A DNA stretch of 64,000 bases from Microcoleus sp. FACHB-1515 (GCF_014696105.1 NZ_JACJPO010000019.1:1-64000); one strand, 5' to 3'. Positions 18,063-27,918 are shown, counted from the first letter of the stretch. Made by a program: numbers and translations. Notes: generated by a model from the sequence alone, not told the origin.

Positions 18063-18166
18063 GCTTGAGTTGCAAGATCTTAGCCATAGTAGCGCGACAC
18101 AGCACCCGCCGAAAATTCCCGCTACAGTAAGGATCGAGCAATCACTTTGGTTAAGGACGGGCAGCG

Positions 18167-18949
18167 ATGGACGATACCTATTCGGCGTATGTGAATCGCG
18201 TGGCGCGGCTGACGCTGCCGGATGCCTACCAGTCGCAGGTGCAGCATCTCCAAACTTCCCCGAAGTTTCAGCGGCAGGCCGACGGCAAGGTTGCGACCGT
18301 GCCGTTTCCGGGCTATTCGGTGATCACGCCGCCTCTAAGCGATGATCCCGAAAATGCCGAATACTATCAGGCATTGGCTGACCTTCAGCGGCAAGTGTGC
18401 GATCGCCTCCCTGCCGATCTGGTGATCCCCTTGCCGCCCGACAGCTTTCACATGACGCTGGCCGATCTAATTTGGGATAGCGCCTTTCGTCACGCGATCG
18501 AAAACCCGGATTTTGAGCAGCAGTTGCGCGATCGAATTGCCGAAAGTTTTCAGCAGTGCCAACCGCAACTTGCCGGAGGCCCGCCGATCTACTGGCAAAC
18601 CTTAGGACTGATCCTCATGCCCAGAGCGATCGGCGTTTGCCTCGCGCCCAAAGACGAAGCCGCCTACAGCCGCATTTTGCAGCTTCGCCGCGCCATCTAC
18701 CAAAACCAAGAGCTGATCGGCCTGGGAATCGAGCAGCAATATCACTTCACCGCGCATGTAACGCTGGGCTACTTCGGGACGGTTCCCGACGATCGATCGA
18801 CGATCAGCGACACGCTCAACGACCTGACGCACGAGTGGATCGAAAGCAATTCACCGCAGTCACTTTGGGTGCATCGCGCTGAACTGCGGAAGTTTGAAGA
18901 TATGACACGCTACGATCGACAACCGGACTGGCCGAGGCTGGAGTTTTGA
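18167..18949 (+). CDS. 2H phosphoesterase-like protein (DUF1868 type)
   Basis: A 260-residue protein with the two His-x-Thr motifs of the 2H phosphodiesterase/RNA ligase superfamily: SFHMTLADL near residue 88 and TAHVTLGYF near residue 200. The N-terminal FPGYSVITPP and the length match DUF1868-type members. Relatives act on 2',3'-cyclic phosphates or related esters, but the substrate here is unknown. It is coupled to cobH: the stop TGA overlaps the TTG start of cobH as TTGA. That suggests a shared transcript, though a functional link to cobalamin is only a guess. Confidence 0.82.
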   Translation: MDDTYSAYVNRVARLTLPDAYQSQVQHLQTSPKFQRQADGKVATVPFPGYSVITPPLSDDPENAEYYQALADLQRQVCDRLPADLVIPLPPDSFHMTLADLIWDSAFRHAIENPDFEQQLRDRIAESFQQCQPQLAGGPPIYWQTLGLILMPRAIGVCLAPKDEAAYSRILQLRRAIYQNQELIGLGIEQQYHFTAHVTLGYFGTVPDDRSTISDTLNDLTHEWIESNSPQSLWVHRAELRKFEDMTRYDRQPDWPRLEF

Positions 18950-19575
18950 GCGAATCGCCGCTGCATCATCCGATTCTAAAGCAAAGTTTTGCCGCGATCG
19001 ATCGCGAAATTGGCTCCCACCATTTCACGCCCGCCGAATATGCGATCGTCCGGCGCATCATCCACAGCACAGCGGATTTTGAGTTTAAGCATCTGCTGCG
19101 CTTCAGTCCCAGTGCGATCGACTCGGCCATTGCTGCCCTGCAAGCCCAAACGCCGATCGTCGTGGACGTGAGCATGGTGGCGCAGGGAATCGGGTCGATG
19201 GTGCAAAAAACCTTTGGCAATCCGGTGATGGCGGCGATCGATCGTGCCCCCAAAGCGCTTCCTGGCAAAACGCGCACCGAAACTGGCCTACTCGACTGCT
19301 GGCGCGAATTTCCACAGGCGGTTTATGTGATTGGTAATGCGCCGACTGCGCTGTTGGCTTTGTGCGAACAGATGGCACAGGCAGAAATTAAGCCGCCGAT
19401 CGTGATTGGTGCGCCTGTCGGGTTTATTGCGGTTGTGGAGTCGAAAGCGGCACTGGCAGACATTTCGGTTCCACAAATTCGCGTCGAAGGGCGCAAAGGC
19501 GGCTCTCCGGTGGCGGCGGCGATCGTCAATGCGCTACTTGTTTTAGCCTGGGAACAAACGTCGCTGAAACTTTAG
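18946..19575 (+). CDS. cobH: Precorrin-8X methylmutase
   Basis: Moves the C-11 methyl group to C-12 of precorrin-8X (or its cobalt form), giving hydrogenobyrinate or cobyrinate in corrin synthesis. The protein has 209 residues. The catalytic His40 lies in RRIIHSTADFEF, the family hallmark. Other conserved blocks are IVVDVSMVAQGI, VYVIGNAPTALLAL, PPIVIGAPVGFI and GRKGGSPVAAAIVNALL. The start is a TTG overlapping the stop of the preceding 2H gene. No other corrin genes are near, as is common in cyanobacteria, where they are scattered. Confidence 0.94.
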   Translation: MSESPLHHPILKQSFAAIDREIGSHHFTPAEYAIVRRIIHSTADFEFKHLLRFSPSAIDSAIAALQAQTPIVVDVSMVAQGIGSMVQKTFGNPVMAAIDRAPKALPGKTRTETGLLDCWREFPQAVYVIGNAPTALLALCEQMAQAEIKPPIVIGAPVGFIAVVESKAALADISVPQIRVEGRKGGSPVAAAIVNALLVLAWEQTSLKL

Positions 19576-19957
19576 AATTCAGTGGTTTTCAAGCTTCATC
19601 ATTTACTATTACGAATTGCATCTTTCCTTACTAAGATTTCATCGTTTGCTCTTTCATCGATCAAAACTCATCTTTATAGTAGATAGAGTAGGCAGTTGAA
19701 GCCTTGGCAATATTGCGTGAATCCGCGATCGCAATTTTGCCTTGTTTCGTTCTTGCTTGCTCAATAATTCCTGATTATCCAAATTGCTTTTGTGCTGTGG
19801 CGATCGCTGTACATTCGTGTCCCGATTGCGATTGTCGCCTGCTGCTATTGCTGTTTCGATCGGGCTGCTGTTTTCAGCGGCTTGAAATGTTTTTCGTTCG
19901 ATTTTAACTGCTTAATTAACCTTTCGTCTCGTCCTCTTTGTAAAGTCGATCGCCATC
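19576..19957. other. Intergenic region upstream of the invertase gene
   Basis: It is T-rich and holds the promoter region of the GH100 gene. A 67-codon frame (19704-19907) lacks any family resemblance and looks like a shadow. I see no clear operator or riboswitch. Confidence 0.4.
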
Positions 19958-21367
19958 ATGAAATCAGAAGACATTCTCGTCAAAGAAGCCTGGAATTTGC
20001 TCGAAGCCTCGATGGTTTATTACCAGGATCGTCCGGTTGGAACAGTTGCCGCTCGCGATCTCAGCGTTGATGCACTCAACTATGACCAGTGCTTTGTGCG
20101 CGATTTTGTTTCTTCTGCGCTGCTCTTTTTGATTCATGGAAAATCCGAGATTGTCCGTGATTTTCTAATTGAAACGTTGGCACTGCAAAGCAACGACAAG
20201 CAAATGGACTGCTTCAATGCTGGACGTGGCTTGATGCCTGCCAGTTTCAAGGTAGAAAGTTGGGACGGCAAACAATCACTAACCGCAGACTTTGGTGAGC
20301 ACGCGATCGGGCGTGTGACTCCGGTTGATTCTTGCCTTTGGTGGCTGATTCTGCTGCGAGCTTATGTGAAAGCCACAGGCGATATTGCCCTCGCGCATCG
20401 ATCGGAATTTCAAGAAGGAATTGTGTTAATTCTCAAACTTTGTTTGGCCGATCGCTTTGATATGTACCCGACCATGCTTGTTCCTGATGGCGCATTTATG
20501 ATCGATCGCCGCATGGGAGTCGCCGGACATCCGCTCGAAATTCAAGCTTTGTTTTATGCCGCTTTGCGATCGGCTCGCGAACTTTTGAAACCCGGACGAC
20601 AAGGCGATATTTACACACAAGTCCTCGGCTATCGTCTCAGCACGTTGAACTATCACATTCGCGAATATTACTGGCTTGACCTAAAGCGATTAAACGACAT
20701 TTATCGCTATCAAGGTGAAGAATTTGGCGCAAGCGCGGTGAATAAATTCAACATCTATCCCGATTCAATTCCGTATTGGCTCACTGAATGGATGCCGGAA
20801 CAAGGCGGCTATCTCGCTGGAAATCTTGGTCCTGCCATGATGGATTTTCGTTTCTTCACACTGGGGAATTTAATGGCAGTAATCGCCTCACTTGCCAGTC
20901 CGAAAGAATCGCGATCGATCATGGATTTGATCGAACAGCGCTGGCAGGATTTGGTTGGCTATATGCCGATGAAAATTTGCTTTCCAGCAGTGGCGGATCT
21001 GGAGTGGAAAATTCTGACGGGCTGCGATCCTAAAAATGTGCCTTGGTCTTATCACAACGGTGGCAACTGGCCTGTTCTGCTGTGGACATTGGCCGCAGTT
21101 GCACAGAAAACCAATCGCCCAGAACTCGGCTGGAATGCTTTAGAAATTGCGGCGCGGCGGCTGAGTGAAGATGAATGGCCGGAATATTATGACGGGCGCA
21201 ATGGTCGTTTGGTCGGCAAGGCATCGCGGAAGTATCAAACCTGGACGATCGCTGGATTTCTGTTAGCGAAAGAATTCATGGAACACCCTGAACATCTCAA
21301 TTTAATTGCGTTTGATGAAGATTCAGATCTAACTGCCATGCTCGCTTTAGCGCAGGAATGGAGTTAA
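19958..21367 (+). CDS. Neutral/alkaline invertase, GH100 family
   Basis: Hydrolyses sucrose to glucose and fructose in the cytoplasm. The protein has 469 residues, the length of cyanobacterial and plant neutral invertases without an organelle targeting extension. Signatures include [11 protein letters not shown] near residue 45 (containing an acidic catalytic region), [37 protein letters not shown] and [20 protein letters not shown]. There is no signal peptide. It stands alone, with a hairpin terminator just downstream. In cyanobacteria this enzyme recovers carbon from sucrose made as osmolyte. Confidence 0.93.
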   Translation: MKSEDILVKEAWNLLEASMVYYQDRPVGTVAARDLSVDALNYDQCFVRDFVSSALLFLIHGKSEIVRDFLIETLALQSNDKQMDCFNAGRGLMPASFKVESWDGKQSLTADFGEHAIGRVTPVDSCLWWLILLRAYVKATGDIALAHRSEFQEGIVLILKLCLADRFDMYPTMLVPDGAFMIDRRMGVAGHPLEIQALFYAALRSARELLKPGRQGDIYTQVLGYRLSTLNYHIREYYWLDLKRLNDIYRYQGEEFGASAVNKFNIYPDSIPYWLTEWMPEQGGYLAGNLGPAMMDFRFFTLGNLMAVIASLASPKESRSIMDLIEQRWQDLVGYMPMKICFPAVADLEWKILTGCDPKNVPWSYHNGGNWPVLLWTLAAVAQKTNRPELGWNALEIAARRLSEDEWPEYYDGRNGRLVGKASRKYQTWTIAGFLLAKEFMEHPEHLNLIAFDEDSDLTAMLALAQEWS

Positions 21368-21382
21368 AACGTTCAAACTGAA

Positions 21383-21419
21383 AAGGCAGAAGTCGTGTTG
21401 CCTCTGCCTTGAATTTTTT
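21383..21419 (+). terminator. Terminator after the invertase gene
   Basis: Arms AAGGCAGA and TCTGCCTT enclose 12 bases, followed by GAATTTTTTG. It lies 15 bases after the stop codon. Confidence 0.8.
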
Positions 21420-21530
21420 GCAACTCATCAATAGTTCTCTTCAATTAAACCTACCGAAACTCAGAGTTGCCCGCGCAGCGGACGGCTCTGGGTTTCACAA
21501 TTTTAGATTGCAAGATAGCGGCAGAAGCCG

Positions 21531-21577
21531 TGAACTCAAGTTCCGGCTGAAAGCGCAAACCCATTCAAATGGGTTGG
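21531..21577 (+). repeat. Dispersed 47-bp repeat, copy B
   Basis: It shares TGAA...TTCCGGCTGAAAGC with copies A and C, followed by a hairpin with arms AACCCATT and AATGGGTT. It is in the gap between the invertase gene and the small HTH gene. Confidence 0.75.
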
Positions 21578-21730
21578 TTTAACGCTATGCTTTGCGGAGC
21601 AGAATCCGAGTGAGGCCAACGTTGGCGATCGCCGCTGTGTGGTTTAGTTGTTCAGGCTGTGGAGTTGTGCACCTGCCTGGATGAGCTTGTTGTCACAATA
21701 GTTCTACGCCCTACAATAGATTAGAACGCG

Positions 21731-21751
21731 GCTATACCAGAAGGTTATAGC
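21731..21751. promoter_or_regulatory. Palindrome upstream of the HTH-kinase pair
   Basis: Arms GCTATA-CC and GG-TTATAGC surround AGAA, about 30 bases ahead of the HTH gene start. It could be an operator for the HTH protein itself or a small RNA hairpin. The only evidence is the symmetry and position. Confidence 0.4.
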
Positions 21752-21779
21752 GAGTGATGCAGTTTAACGGTTGTGTTCT

Positions 21780-22019
21780 ATGTCTGCGACTGAACAGTCC
21801 GAGCTTGCCGCGCTGCTGCGGGAAATGCAATCGCGGCTGGAACTGTCGCAAGTCAATGCTGAAAAAATTAAGGTTCTCTTTCAAAGTGTGAATGGTTGGA
21901 AGAACGGACGCACTAAACCTTTACCAGTTGCTTTGAAGCAGACTAAACAGTTGCCGCATCAAATAAGAGTGCAGGGCGAAAACCTGCTTGCTCAGTATTT
22001 TGGGAAGCCGCAGCGATGA
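21780..22019 (+). CDS. Small degenerate XRE-type HTH protein
   Basis: A 79-residue protein started at the ATG at 21780 (MSATEQSELAALLREM); a GTG 9 bases upstream is possible. The middle section, RLELSQVNAEKIKVLFQSVN, followed by GWKNGRTKPLP, recalls the XRE helix-turn-helix (LSQ...FQSVNRWENG). Helix 2 appears one residue short and the usual Arg and Glu are replaced by Gly and Lys, so DNA binding may be weakened. Its last codons overlap the start of the large hybrid kinase as ATGA. Similar HTH genes or domains next to hybrid kinases occur in cyanobacteria, to my knowledge. Confidence 0.75.
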   Translation: MSATEQSELAALLREMQSRLELSQVNAEKIKVLFQSVNGWKNGRTKPLPVALKQTKQLPHQIRVQGENLLAQYFGKPQR

Positions 22020-25000
22020 CAGGTTCAGCACAGGGCAAGGCGACCCCCAATATTTTTGGGGGCGGTGGCGAAATGGGTGAGTTGATGCGATCGACCGATT
22101 GGAGTCAAACACCCGTCGGATCAGTGCAGTCTTGGTCACAAAGTCTCAAATCATTGGTCAAGACCTTGCTCACCTCGCGCTATCCAATGGTGTTGACTTG
22201 GGGAGCAGCGTTCACGCAGTTTTACAACGATGCCTACTCGCAGTTGATCGGTGACAAACACCCCGCAGCCTTGGGAACCGACATTCGGGAAACGCTGGCG
22301 GAAGCGTGGGACACCCTTGGGCCAATGATTCAGCGCGTCATGGCAACCGGAGTTGCAAACTGGACAGAGGCGCTGCTGCTGGTTTTGGAACGTGCAGGCT
22401 ATCGAGAAGAATCGTACTTCAGCGTCTCCCACGCTCCAGCCGAAGATGACGATGGACAAATTGTCGGAATGCTAGCGGTGTGTAGCGAAGTGACGCAGCA
22501 AGTTTTGGGAGAGCGGCGACTTCGACTGCTGCGCGATCTGGCGTCGAAAGCAGGTGAAATGCGCAGTGTGCAAGATACCTGCCAAGATTTGATGGCAGCG
22601 ATCGCCGCTCATCCTCTAGATGTGCCGTTTGCGCTGCTTTATCTGCGAGACTCGGACGGCAAAACGCTCACCCTGCAAGGAGCGGTGGGCTTGGCAGCAG
22701 ACGAACAACTTTGCCCTCATTCTGTCAATTTAGCGACGAGTCATCAGCTTTGGTCTTTTGCTCCAGTTGCATCTGGTGAAACGATTCTTGTGGAGGAATT
22801 CGATCGCCAGATGACTGTACCGGGAGGACCTTGGAACGAGCCAGTTCACACGGCTTTGATGATGCCGATCGCATCTTCTGGTCAAACTGCTCCTTTGGGT
22901 GTGCTGGTCGCTGGAGTCAACCCCAATCGGGCATTAGACGAAGGATATCGATCGTTCTACGAATTACTCGTCGGACAGGTTTCTGTTTCCATCCGCAATG
23001 CTCAGGCGTATGAGGAAGAGCGGCGACGCGCCGAAATGTTGGCCGAACTCGATCGCGCCAAAACTGCCTTCTTTTCTAACATCAGCCACGAGTTTCGCAC
23101 GCCCTTGACCTTGATGCTCAATCCGCTGGAGGAGATGCTGCAAGGCGATCGCCTGCCCAGCGTTGAACGATCGCAAATTGCCGTCGCCTATCGCAACGCC
23201 CTCCGCTTGCTCAAGCTGGTCAACACGCTGCTCGACTTCTCACGAATTGAAGCCGGGCGCACGCAGGCACGCTTGGAACCCATCGATCTCGTAGCCTACA
23301 CGAGCGAACTGGCAAGTTTGTTTCAATCGACCATTGAGCAGGCAGGATTGCAGTTCACGGTGGACTGTCCGCCCTTGCCCGAACGGATTGATGTCGATCG
23401 CGAAATGTGGGAAAAGATCGTCCTCAATCTGCTTTCAAATGCATTTAAGTTCACGTTTGCAGGCGAGATTGCCGTTTCGCTTTGTCCAATTGGCGATCAG
23501 GTCGAGCTGAGCGTGCGCGATACGGGCACGGGCGTTCCGGCTGAGGAAATTCCCCGCTTGTTTGAACGGTTTCATCGGGTTGAAGGCACACGCGGACGCA
23601 CGTTTGAAGGCACAGGCATCGGGCTATCGCTGGTGCAGGAACTCGTTCATCTGCATGGGGGAACGATCGCTGTTGAAAGCAGGTTGGGTGAGGGCAGCAC
23701 GTTTCGCGTGCGGTTGCCGATGAAGATAGCGTCGGCTGAAAGCGATCGCCATACTGCTAGCTCGACTCAACCCGCTGACAGCGCAACGTCCTATGTTCAA
23801 GAAGCATCAGGCTGGCTGCCTGCAAATGCGCCCTCAGCGCAATCGGCTCAACGCTCATCAGCGGCTCGAATTTTCTTGGTGGACGACAACGCTGACATGC
23901 GGAACTATCTGCACCGCATCTTGAGCGAGTGCTATCAGGTCGAAGTGTTTAGTGAAGGAACAGCCGCGCTCAACGCTGCTCGCACCTCGGTTCCAGATTT
24001 AGTCCTCAGCGATGTGATGATGCCGGGGATGGATGGCTTCGAGTTGCTCAGGCAGCTACGCCGCGATCCTCAAACCTGCGAAATTCCCATTTTGCTGCTG
24101 TCGGCGCGGGCGGGAGAAGAATCGGCAGTTGAAGGACTGAACGCGGGAGCCGATGATTACCTTGTGAAGCCGTTTAGTACCCGTGAACTGCTGGCGCGAG
24201 TTGCCTCGAATGTGGAACTGGGGCGATCGCGGCGGGCGACAGCGCGGCGACGTATCGATCAGGTGTTGGCCTCTGTTCCCGATTTGATCTACACGTTTGA
24301 TCTATCTGGACGCTTCACCTACGTCAATCAGCCGCTGCTCGATCTGTGGCAGAAAACTTATGCAGAAGCGATCGGCAAAACGCTGTTTGAACTGGACTAT
24401 CCGCCAGAATTAGCCGCTCGACTGCATCAACAGATTCAACAGGTAATCGCCACAGGTCAATCTTTGCGCGACGAAACGCCCTACACTAGCGGGTTCGAGA
24501 CCAGAGCATACGAATATATTTTTGTGCCGCTGTTGAATGCAGAGGGCGCAGTCGAAGCGGTTGCCGGAGTTGGACGCGACATTACCGATCGCAAACAAAC
24601 AGAAGCCGCGCTGCGCCAAAGCGAAGAACGGTTTCGGACTTTGATTAGCGCCAGTTCAAACGTGCTGTATCGCATGAGTGCGGACTGGCGCGAACTGCAA
24701 GAACTGCGGGGCGGCAATTTCATTGCCGACACACCTGAACCGAGCCGCGACTGGCTGCAAAAATACATTCATCCCGATGACCATGAGCGGGTGTTAGCGG
24801 CCATTGATTCTGCCATTCAAACCAAAAGTTTGTTCGAGCTAGAACATCGCGTCCGCCAAGTCGATGGCACATTCGGCTGGACTTATTCCCGCGCTGTTCC
24901 TTTACTCGACAGTGCAGGTGAAATTATTGAATGGTTTGGTGAGGCGAATGACATCACCGTTGCGAAGCACCTCGAAGAGGGTCGCAAACGCATCGAGCAA

Positions 25001-26182
25001 GAGCGCGAACAAATTTTGCAGCGTGAACAAACTGCTCGCGAAGCCGCTGAACGAGCCAACCAAATCAAAGATGAGTTTCTAGCCGTCTTGTCACACGAGT
25101 TGAGAACGCCCCTAAATCCAATTTTGGGCTGGTCTCGGCTGCTTCGCAGCGGCAAGCTGGACGCAGAAAAATCGGCTCAGGCTGCCGAAATTATTGAGCG
25201 CAACACCAAACTTCAGGTGCAACTGATTGAAGACTTGCTCGATATTTCCCGAATTTTGCGCGGCAAGCTGAGCCTCAATCTCATTCCAGTGAACCTCAAG
25301 GTTGCGATCAATCCCGCGATCGAAACGGTGCGCTTGGCGATCGATGCTAAAGCGATCGCCTTGCAAACGCAGTTCGACTCGGTTGGACAGGTGAAAGGCG
25401 ATGTGGCGCGACTCCAGCAGGTCGTGTGGAATCTCGTCTCGAATGCAGTGAAGTTCACGCCGCCCAAAGGCAAAATCACCGTCACGCTCACTCAGGTTGG
25501 TTCAGATGCACAAATTCAGGTAATCGACACAGGCAAAGGCATTCACCCTGATTTTTTGCCGTATGTCTTCGAGCATTTTCGGCAAGAAGATGGCGCAACC
25601 ACGCGCAAGTTTGGCGGGCTGGGCTTGGGACTGGCGATCGCGCGGCAAATTGTCGAACTGCACGGCGGCACGATTCAAGCCGAAAGTGCAGGCGAAGACC
25701 AAGGCGCAACCTTTACGGTCAAATTGCCGCTGCTGGAAGATGCAGGCGCAGCAGCAGAAAGGAAGGAAACTCAACATTCACTGACATCTTCGCATTCACC
25801 GCTCAAAAACCTTCGAGTGCTAGTGGTGGATGATGAAATGGATACTCGTGAGCTAACAGCGTTTGTTTTAGAACAGGCGGGCGCGATCGTAACGGCTGTG
25901 CCTTCCGCGATCGCTGCTCTGAATGTTTTTGTTCAGTCTCCGCCTGATGTTCTTGTCAGCGACATTGGAATGCCCGACATGGACGGCTATGAACTGATGC
26001 GCCAGCTTCGGCATCGGCAAGGCGATCGCGTTCCGGCAGTTGCTCTGACGGCTTATGCTGGAGAAATCAATCAGCAACAGGCGATCGCTGCCGGATTCCA
26101 CATTCACCTGTCGAAACCAATTGAGCCAGAGCAACTGATCGGTGCAATTTGTACGCTATGCGATCGTTCTGCTCATGCTTGA
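22016..26182 (+). CDS. Double hybrid sensor histidine kinase/response regulator
   Basis: A 1388-residue soluble signalling protein with two kinase modules in one chain. Order: PAS-like domain (about 20-165), GAF (about 170-330), HisKA with FFSNISHEFRTPL (about 352), and HATPase_c (about 460-570, GTGIGLSLV). A receiver follows (about 625-745, phospho-Asp in VLSDVMMPGMDGFELL), then two PAS domains (about 760-1000) and a coiled coil. The second module is HisKA with FLAVLSHELRTPL (about 1025), HATPase_c (about 1140-1250, GLGLGLAIA) and a final receiver (about 1268-1385, VSDIGMPDMDGYEL). All His and Asp acceptors are present. It starts by ATGA overlap with the HTH gene. There is no transmembrane helix, so the signal is probably cytoplasmic. 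Confidence 0.92.
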   Translation: MTGSAQGKATPNIFGGGGEMGELMRSTDWSQTPVGSVQSWSQSLKSLVKTLLTSRYPMVLTWGAAFTQFYNDAYSQLIGDKHPAALGTDIRETLAEAWDTLGPMIQRVMATGVANWTEALLLVLERAGYREESYFSVSHAPAEDDDGQIVGMLAVCSEVTQQVLGERRLRLLRDLASKAGEMRSVQDTCQDLMAAIAAHPLDVPFALLYLRDSDGKTLTLQGAVGLAADEQLCPHSVNLATSHQLWSFAPVASGETILVEEFDRQMTVPGGPWNEPVHTALMMPIASSGQTAPLGVLVAGVNPNRALDEGYRSFYELLVGQVSVSIRNAQAYEEERRRAEMLAELDRAKTAFFSNISHEFRTPLTLMLNPLEEMLQGDRLPSVERSQIAVAYRNALRLLKLVNTLLDFSRIEAGRTQARLEPIDLVAYTSELASLFQSTIEQAGLQFTVDCPPLPERIDVDREMWEKIVLNLLSNAFKFTFAGEIAVSLCPIGDQVELSVRDTGTGVPAEEIPRLFERFHRVEGTRGRTFEGTGIGLSLVQELVHLHGGTIAVESRLGEGSTFRVRLPMKIASAESDRHTASSTQPADSATSYVQEASGWLPANAPSAQSAQRSSAARIFLVDDNADMRNYLHRILSECYQVEVFSEGTAALNAARTSVPDLVLSDVMMPGMDGFELLRQLRRDPQTCEIPILLLSARAGEESAVEGLNAGADDYLVKPFSTRELLARVASNVELGRSRRATARRRIDQVLASVPDLIYTFDLSGRFTYVNQPLLDLWQKTYAEAIGKTLFELDYPPELAARLHQQIQQVIATGQSLRDETPYTSGFETRAYEYIFVPLLNAEGAVEAVAGVGRDITDRKQTEAALRQSEERFRTLISASSNVLYRMSADWRELQELRGGNFIADTPEPSRDWLQKYIHPDDHERVLAAIDSAIQTKSLFELEHRVRQVDGTFGWTYSRAVPLLDSAGEIIEWFGEANDITVAKHLEEGRKRIEQEREQILQREQTAREAAERANQIKDEFLAVLSHELRTPLNPILGWSRLLRSGKLDAEKSAQAAEIIERNTKLQVQLIEDLLDISRILRGKLSLNLIPVNLKVAINPAIETVRLAIDAKAIALQTQFDSVGQVKGDVARLQQVVWNLVSNAVKFTPPKGKITVTLTQVGSDAQIQVIDTGKGIHPDFLPYVFEHFRQEDGATTRKFGGLGLGLAIARQIVELHGGTIQAESAGEDQGATFTVKLPLLEDAGAAAERKETQHSLTSSHSPLKNLRVLVVDDEMDTRELTAFVLEQAGAIVTAVPSAIAALNVFVQSPPDVLVSDIGMPDMDGYELMRQLRHRQGDRVPAVALTAYAGEINQQQAIAAGFHIHLSKPIEPEQLIGAICTLCDRSAHA

Positions 26183-26219
26183 GGGCGATCGCAGCAACAA
26201 ACAACAAAATTGATCGCCC
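26183..26219. terminator. Hairpin between convergent genes
   Basis: GGGCGATC and GATCGCCC arms enclose about 21 bases in the 39-base gap between the hybrid kinase and the lipase-like gene. No T-tract follows on either side, so termination is uncertain. Confidence 0.35.
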
Positions 26220-26221
26220 CA

Positions 26222-26920
26222 CTACTGAAGATAGTTTGCCCACTGCTGCACGGCACTGGCCGAACCGTACCAGGTTTTTCCCGGACGAGGTGAATGGAGT
26301 ACGCCATCGAGCGTAATGTTTTCTGCACCTTCGAGATGGGCAGCTTCGATCGGCGTGATGCCGTCGCCCCAAGTTGCGCCTTGCCCGATCGTCAGTTCAT
26401 AGCTGCTGTAGGCAAACCACGAGCCGAGTTTGCGCTGTCCAAAAATCGCTTTGCCCGCTACGCAAACATAGCGCACAGTGGGATGAAACGCGCCCGGATA
26501 ATTGTTTTTGACAAAATCGAGGTTGCGCTTTGTCCAGCGTTCGCGGCTGACATGCGGCGTTCCCAGCGTCACCAGCGTTGCCACAGACGGATGCGCCTTC
26601 CACAAGGTCACTTTGCCCGCATCGGTCGGATGCACTTCGTAAGCCACCTCCCCCAAATAGATGCGCGAAATCCATCCGCCCGCCGAATGTCCCACCAAGT
26701 TGATGCGATCGCTTCCCGTCTCCCGCATCACCTGCTTCACTGTCTCATCGAGCAGTTGCAAAATTGGCAGCATCGATCGCCCGCCCACAGTGGGAAACCA
26801 AGTCTTCCGCAAGAGTGGAACGGTTTTCACGCAGAAGCCAAGCGATTCGAGCGATCGTTCCATCTCGCCATAAGCGATCGCACCAGCCAAATATCCAGGC
26901 AAAATCACAACAGGCAGCAT
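26222..26920 (-). CDS. Lipase/esterase of the alpha/beta hydrolase fold
   Basis: A 232-residue hydrolase. The start MLPVVILPGYLAG has the HG-like oxyanion region typical of lipases (here LPGY). The nucleophile elbow is VGHSAGGW near residue 98. The likely acid is Asp in TWGDGITP and the base His in DGVLHSPR. There is no signal peptide, so it is probably cytoplasmic or membrane-peripheral. The substrate (galactolipid, triacylglycerol or other ester) is not shown by the sequence. It and the next hydrolase gene lie in the same direction. Confidence 0.85.
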   Translation of the reverse strand: MLPVVILPGYLAGAIAYGEMERSLESLGFCVKTVPLLRKTWFPTVGGRSMLPILQLLDETVKQVMRETGSDRINLVGHSAGGWISRIYLGEVAYEVHPTDAGKVTLWKAHPSVATLVTLGTPHVSRERWTKRNLDFVKNNYPGAFHPTVRYVCVAGKAIFGQRKLGSWFAYSSYELTIGQGATWGDGITPIEAAHLEGAENITLDGVLHSPRPGKTWYGSASAVQQWANYLQ

Positions 26921-27027
26921 GAGGGAGAGAGGTTAGGAGTAAACGAAGCGAGTTCAAAGTTCCCCAAATTGGGGGATTTAGGGGACGAAAAGATGACGCA
27001 ATCCGCGATTAACTTCATTTCAAATTA

Positions 27028-27918
27028 TCAGAAATTGGCTGAATACTTGCGATCGAGCCATTCTAAAATTAATCGATTCACCAAAGTCGGATTTTCATCA
27101 TGGGGGCAATGTCCGGCATTCGGAATTGAAGTAAATTCAACCGATTCCCCTGACAAATCTTGATAGATTTTTGCGCCGGAAATCGGTGTCCAAGGATCAG
27201 CCTCGCCCCACAAAATCAGCATCGGTGCGTGAATTTTTGGCAGCAGTTCTGTCGGTTTTGGCCCTGGTGGAGCGGTGAGAATCGAGGCGAAGACTTTTTG
27301 CGCTCCGGGGTCGCAAGACGGCTCGTAGAGCAGATCGACGAGTTCATCGGTGACGGCGGTGCGATCGCGATATACCTGCATCAAGGTTTTGCGAATGCGC
27401 GGCTTTTGCCTTACCAAATTAAACAAAAAGGGACCAAATCTTTCTGAGCCGACCAGTTTCACAAACGTTCCCATCACGACGCGCAACGGCAGCGTTAGCT
27501 CGTCAGGTCGGTGGTTAAGTCCGCCTGCGGCATTGAGCAAAATGCCGCCTCGCGACAGGTCAGGATGATTGGCAAGCATCATCATGCTCAGCAGTGCGCC
27601 GATCGAATTGCCGACAAAAATTGCAGGTTCTTTTACCAGCGCGGCGCAAAAATCCGTCAGCAGTTCTTCCCAAACCTCGACGCTGTAGTCGATCGCAGGC
27701 TTGTCGGAACTGCCGAAGCCGAGCAGATCGATCGCAAAGACGCGGTAGCCACCTGAGGCCAAAACCGGAATATTTTGTCGCCAGTGGCCGATCGAGGCTC
27801 CAAAGCCGTGAATTAAAATTAAGGGAATGCCGCTGCCCTGCACGGTGTAGCAGATGCGGTGTCCCTGCCAGTTCCAAAAGGATTTCGTCAGCGTGCGGGG
27901 TAATTGCTCGGTTGTCAC
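27028..27918 (-). CDS. Alpha/beta hydrolase, pheophytinase-like subgroup
   Basis: A 296-residue hydrolase. WNWQGHRICYTVQG leads to LILIHGFGASIGHWRQNIPVL, with the oxyanion HG motif, and FAIDLLGFGSSDKP. The nucleophile elbow is VGNSIGAL near residue 110. The acid is probably Asp in LWGEADPWTP and the base His in AGHCPHDENP. GNSIG elbows with this N-terminal block are seen in plant pheophytinase/chlorophyll dephytylase and their cyanobacterial relatives. A role in chlorophyll phytol removal is possible but unproven. Confidence 0.85.
   Translation of the reverse strand: MTTEQLPRTLTKSFWNWQGHRICYTVQGSGIPLILIHGFGASIGHWRQNIPVLASGGYRVFAIDLLGFGSSDKPAIDYSVEVWEELLTDFCAALVKEPAIFVGNSIGALLSMMMLANHPDLSRGGILLNAAGGLNHRPDELTLPLRVVMGTFVKLVGSERFGPFLFNLVRQKPRIRKTLMQVYRDRTAVTDELVDLLYEPSCDPGAQKVFASILTAPPGPKPTELLPKIHAPMLILWGEADPWTPISGAKIYQDLSGESVEFTSIPNAGHCPHDENPTLVNRLILEWLDRKYSANF

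Larger units (their letters stand above)
21368..21779. other. Intergenic region between the invertase and HTH genes
   Basis: It contains the invertase terminator, repeat copy B and the 21731 palindrome. No gene is supported. Confidence 0.5.

Noticed and set aside
19704-19907. Small Cys-rich frame upstream of the invertase gene
   Set aside because: No ribosome site or family match; the composition fits T-rich intergenic DNA read by chance.
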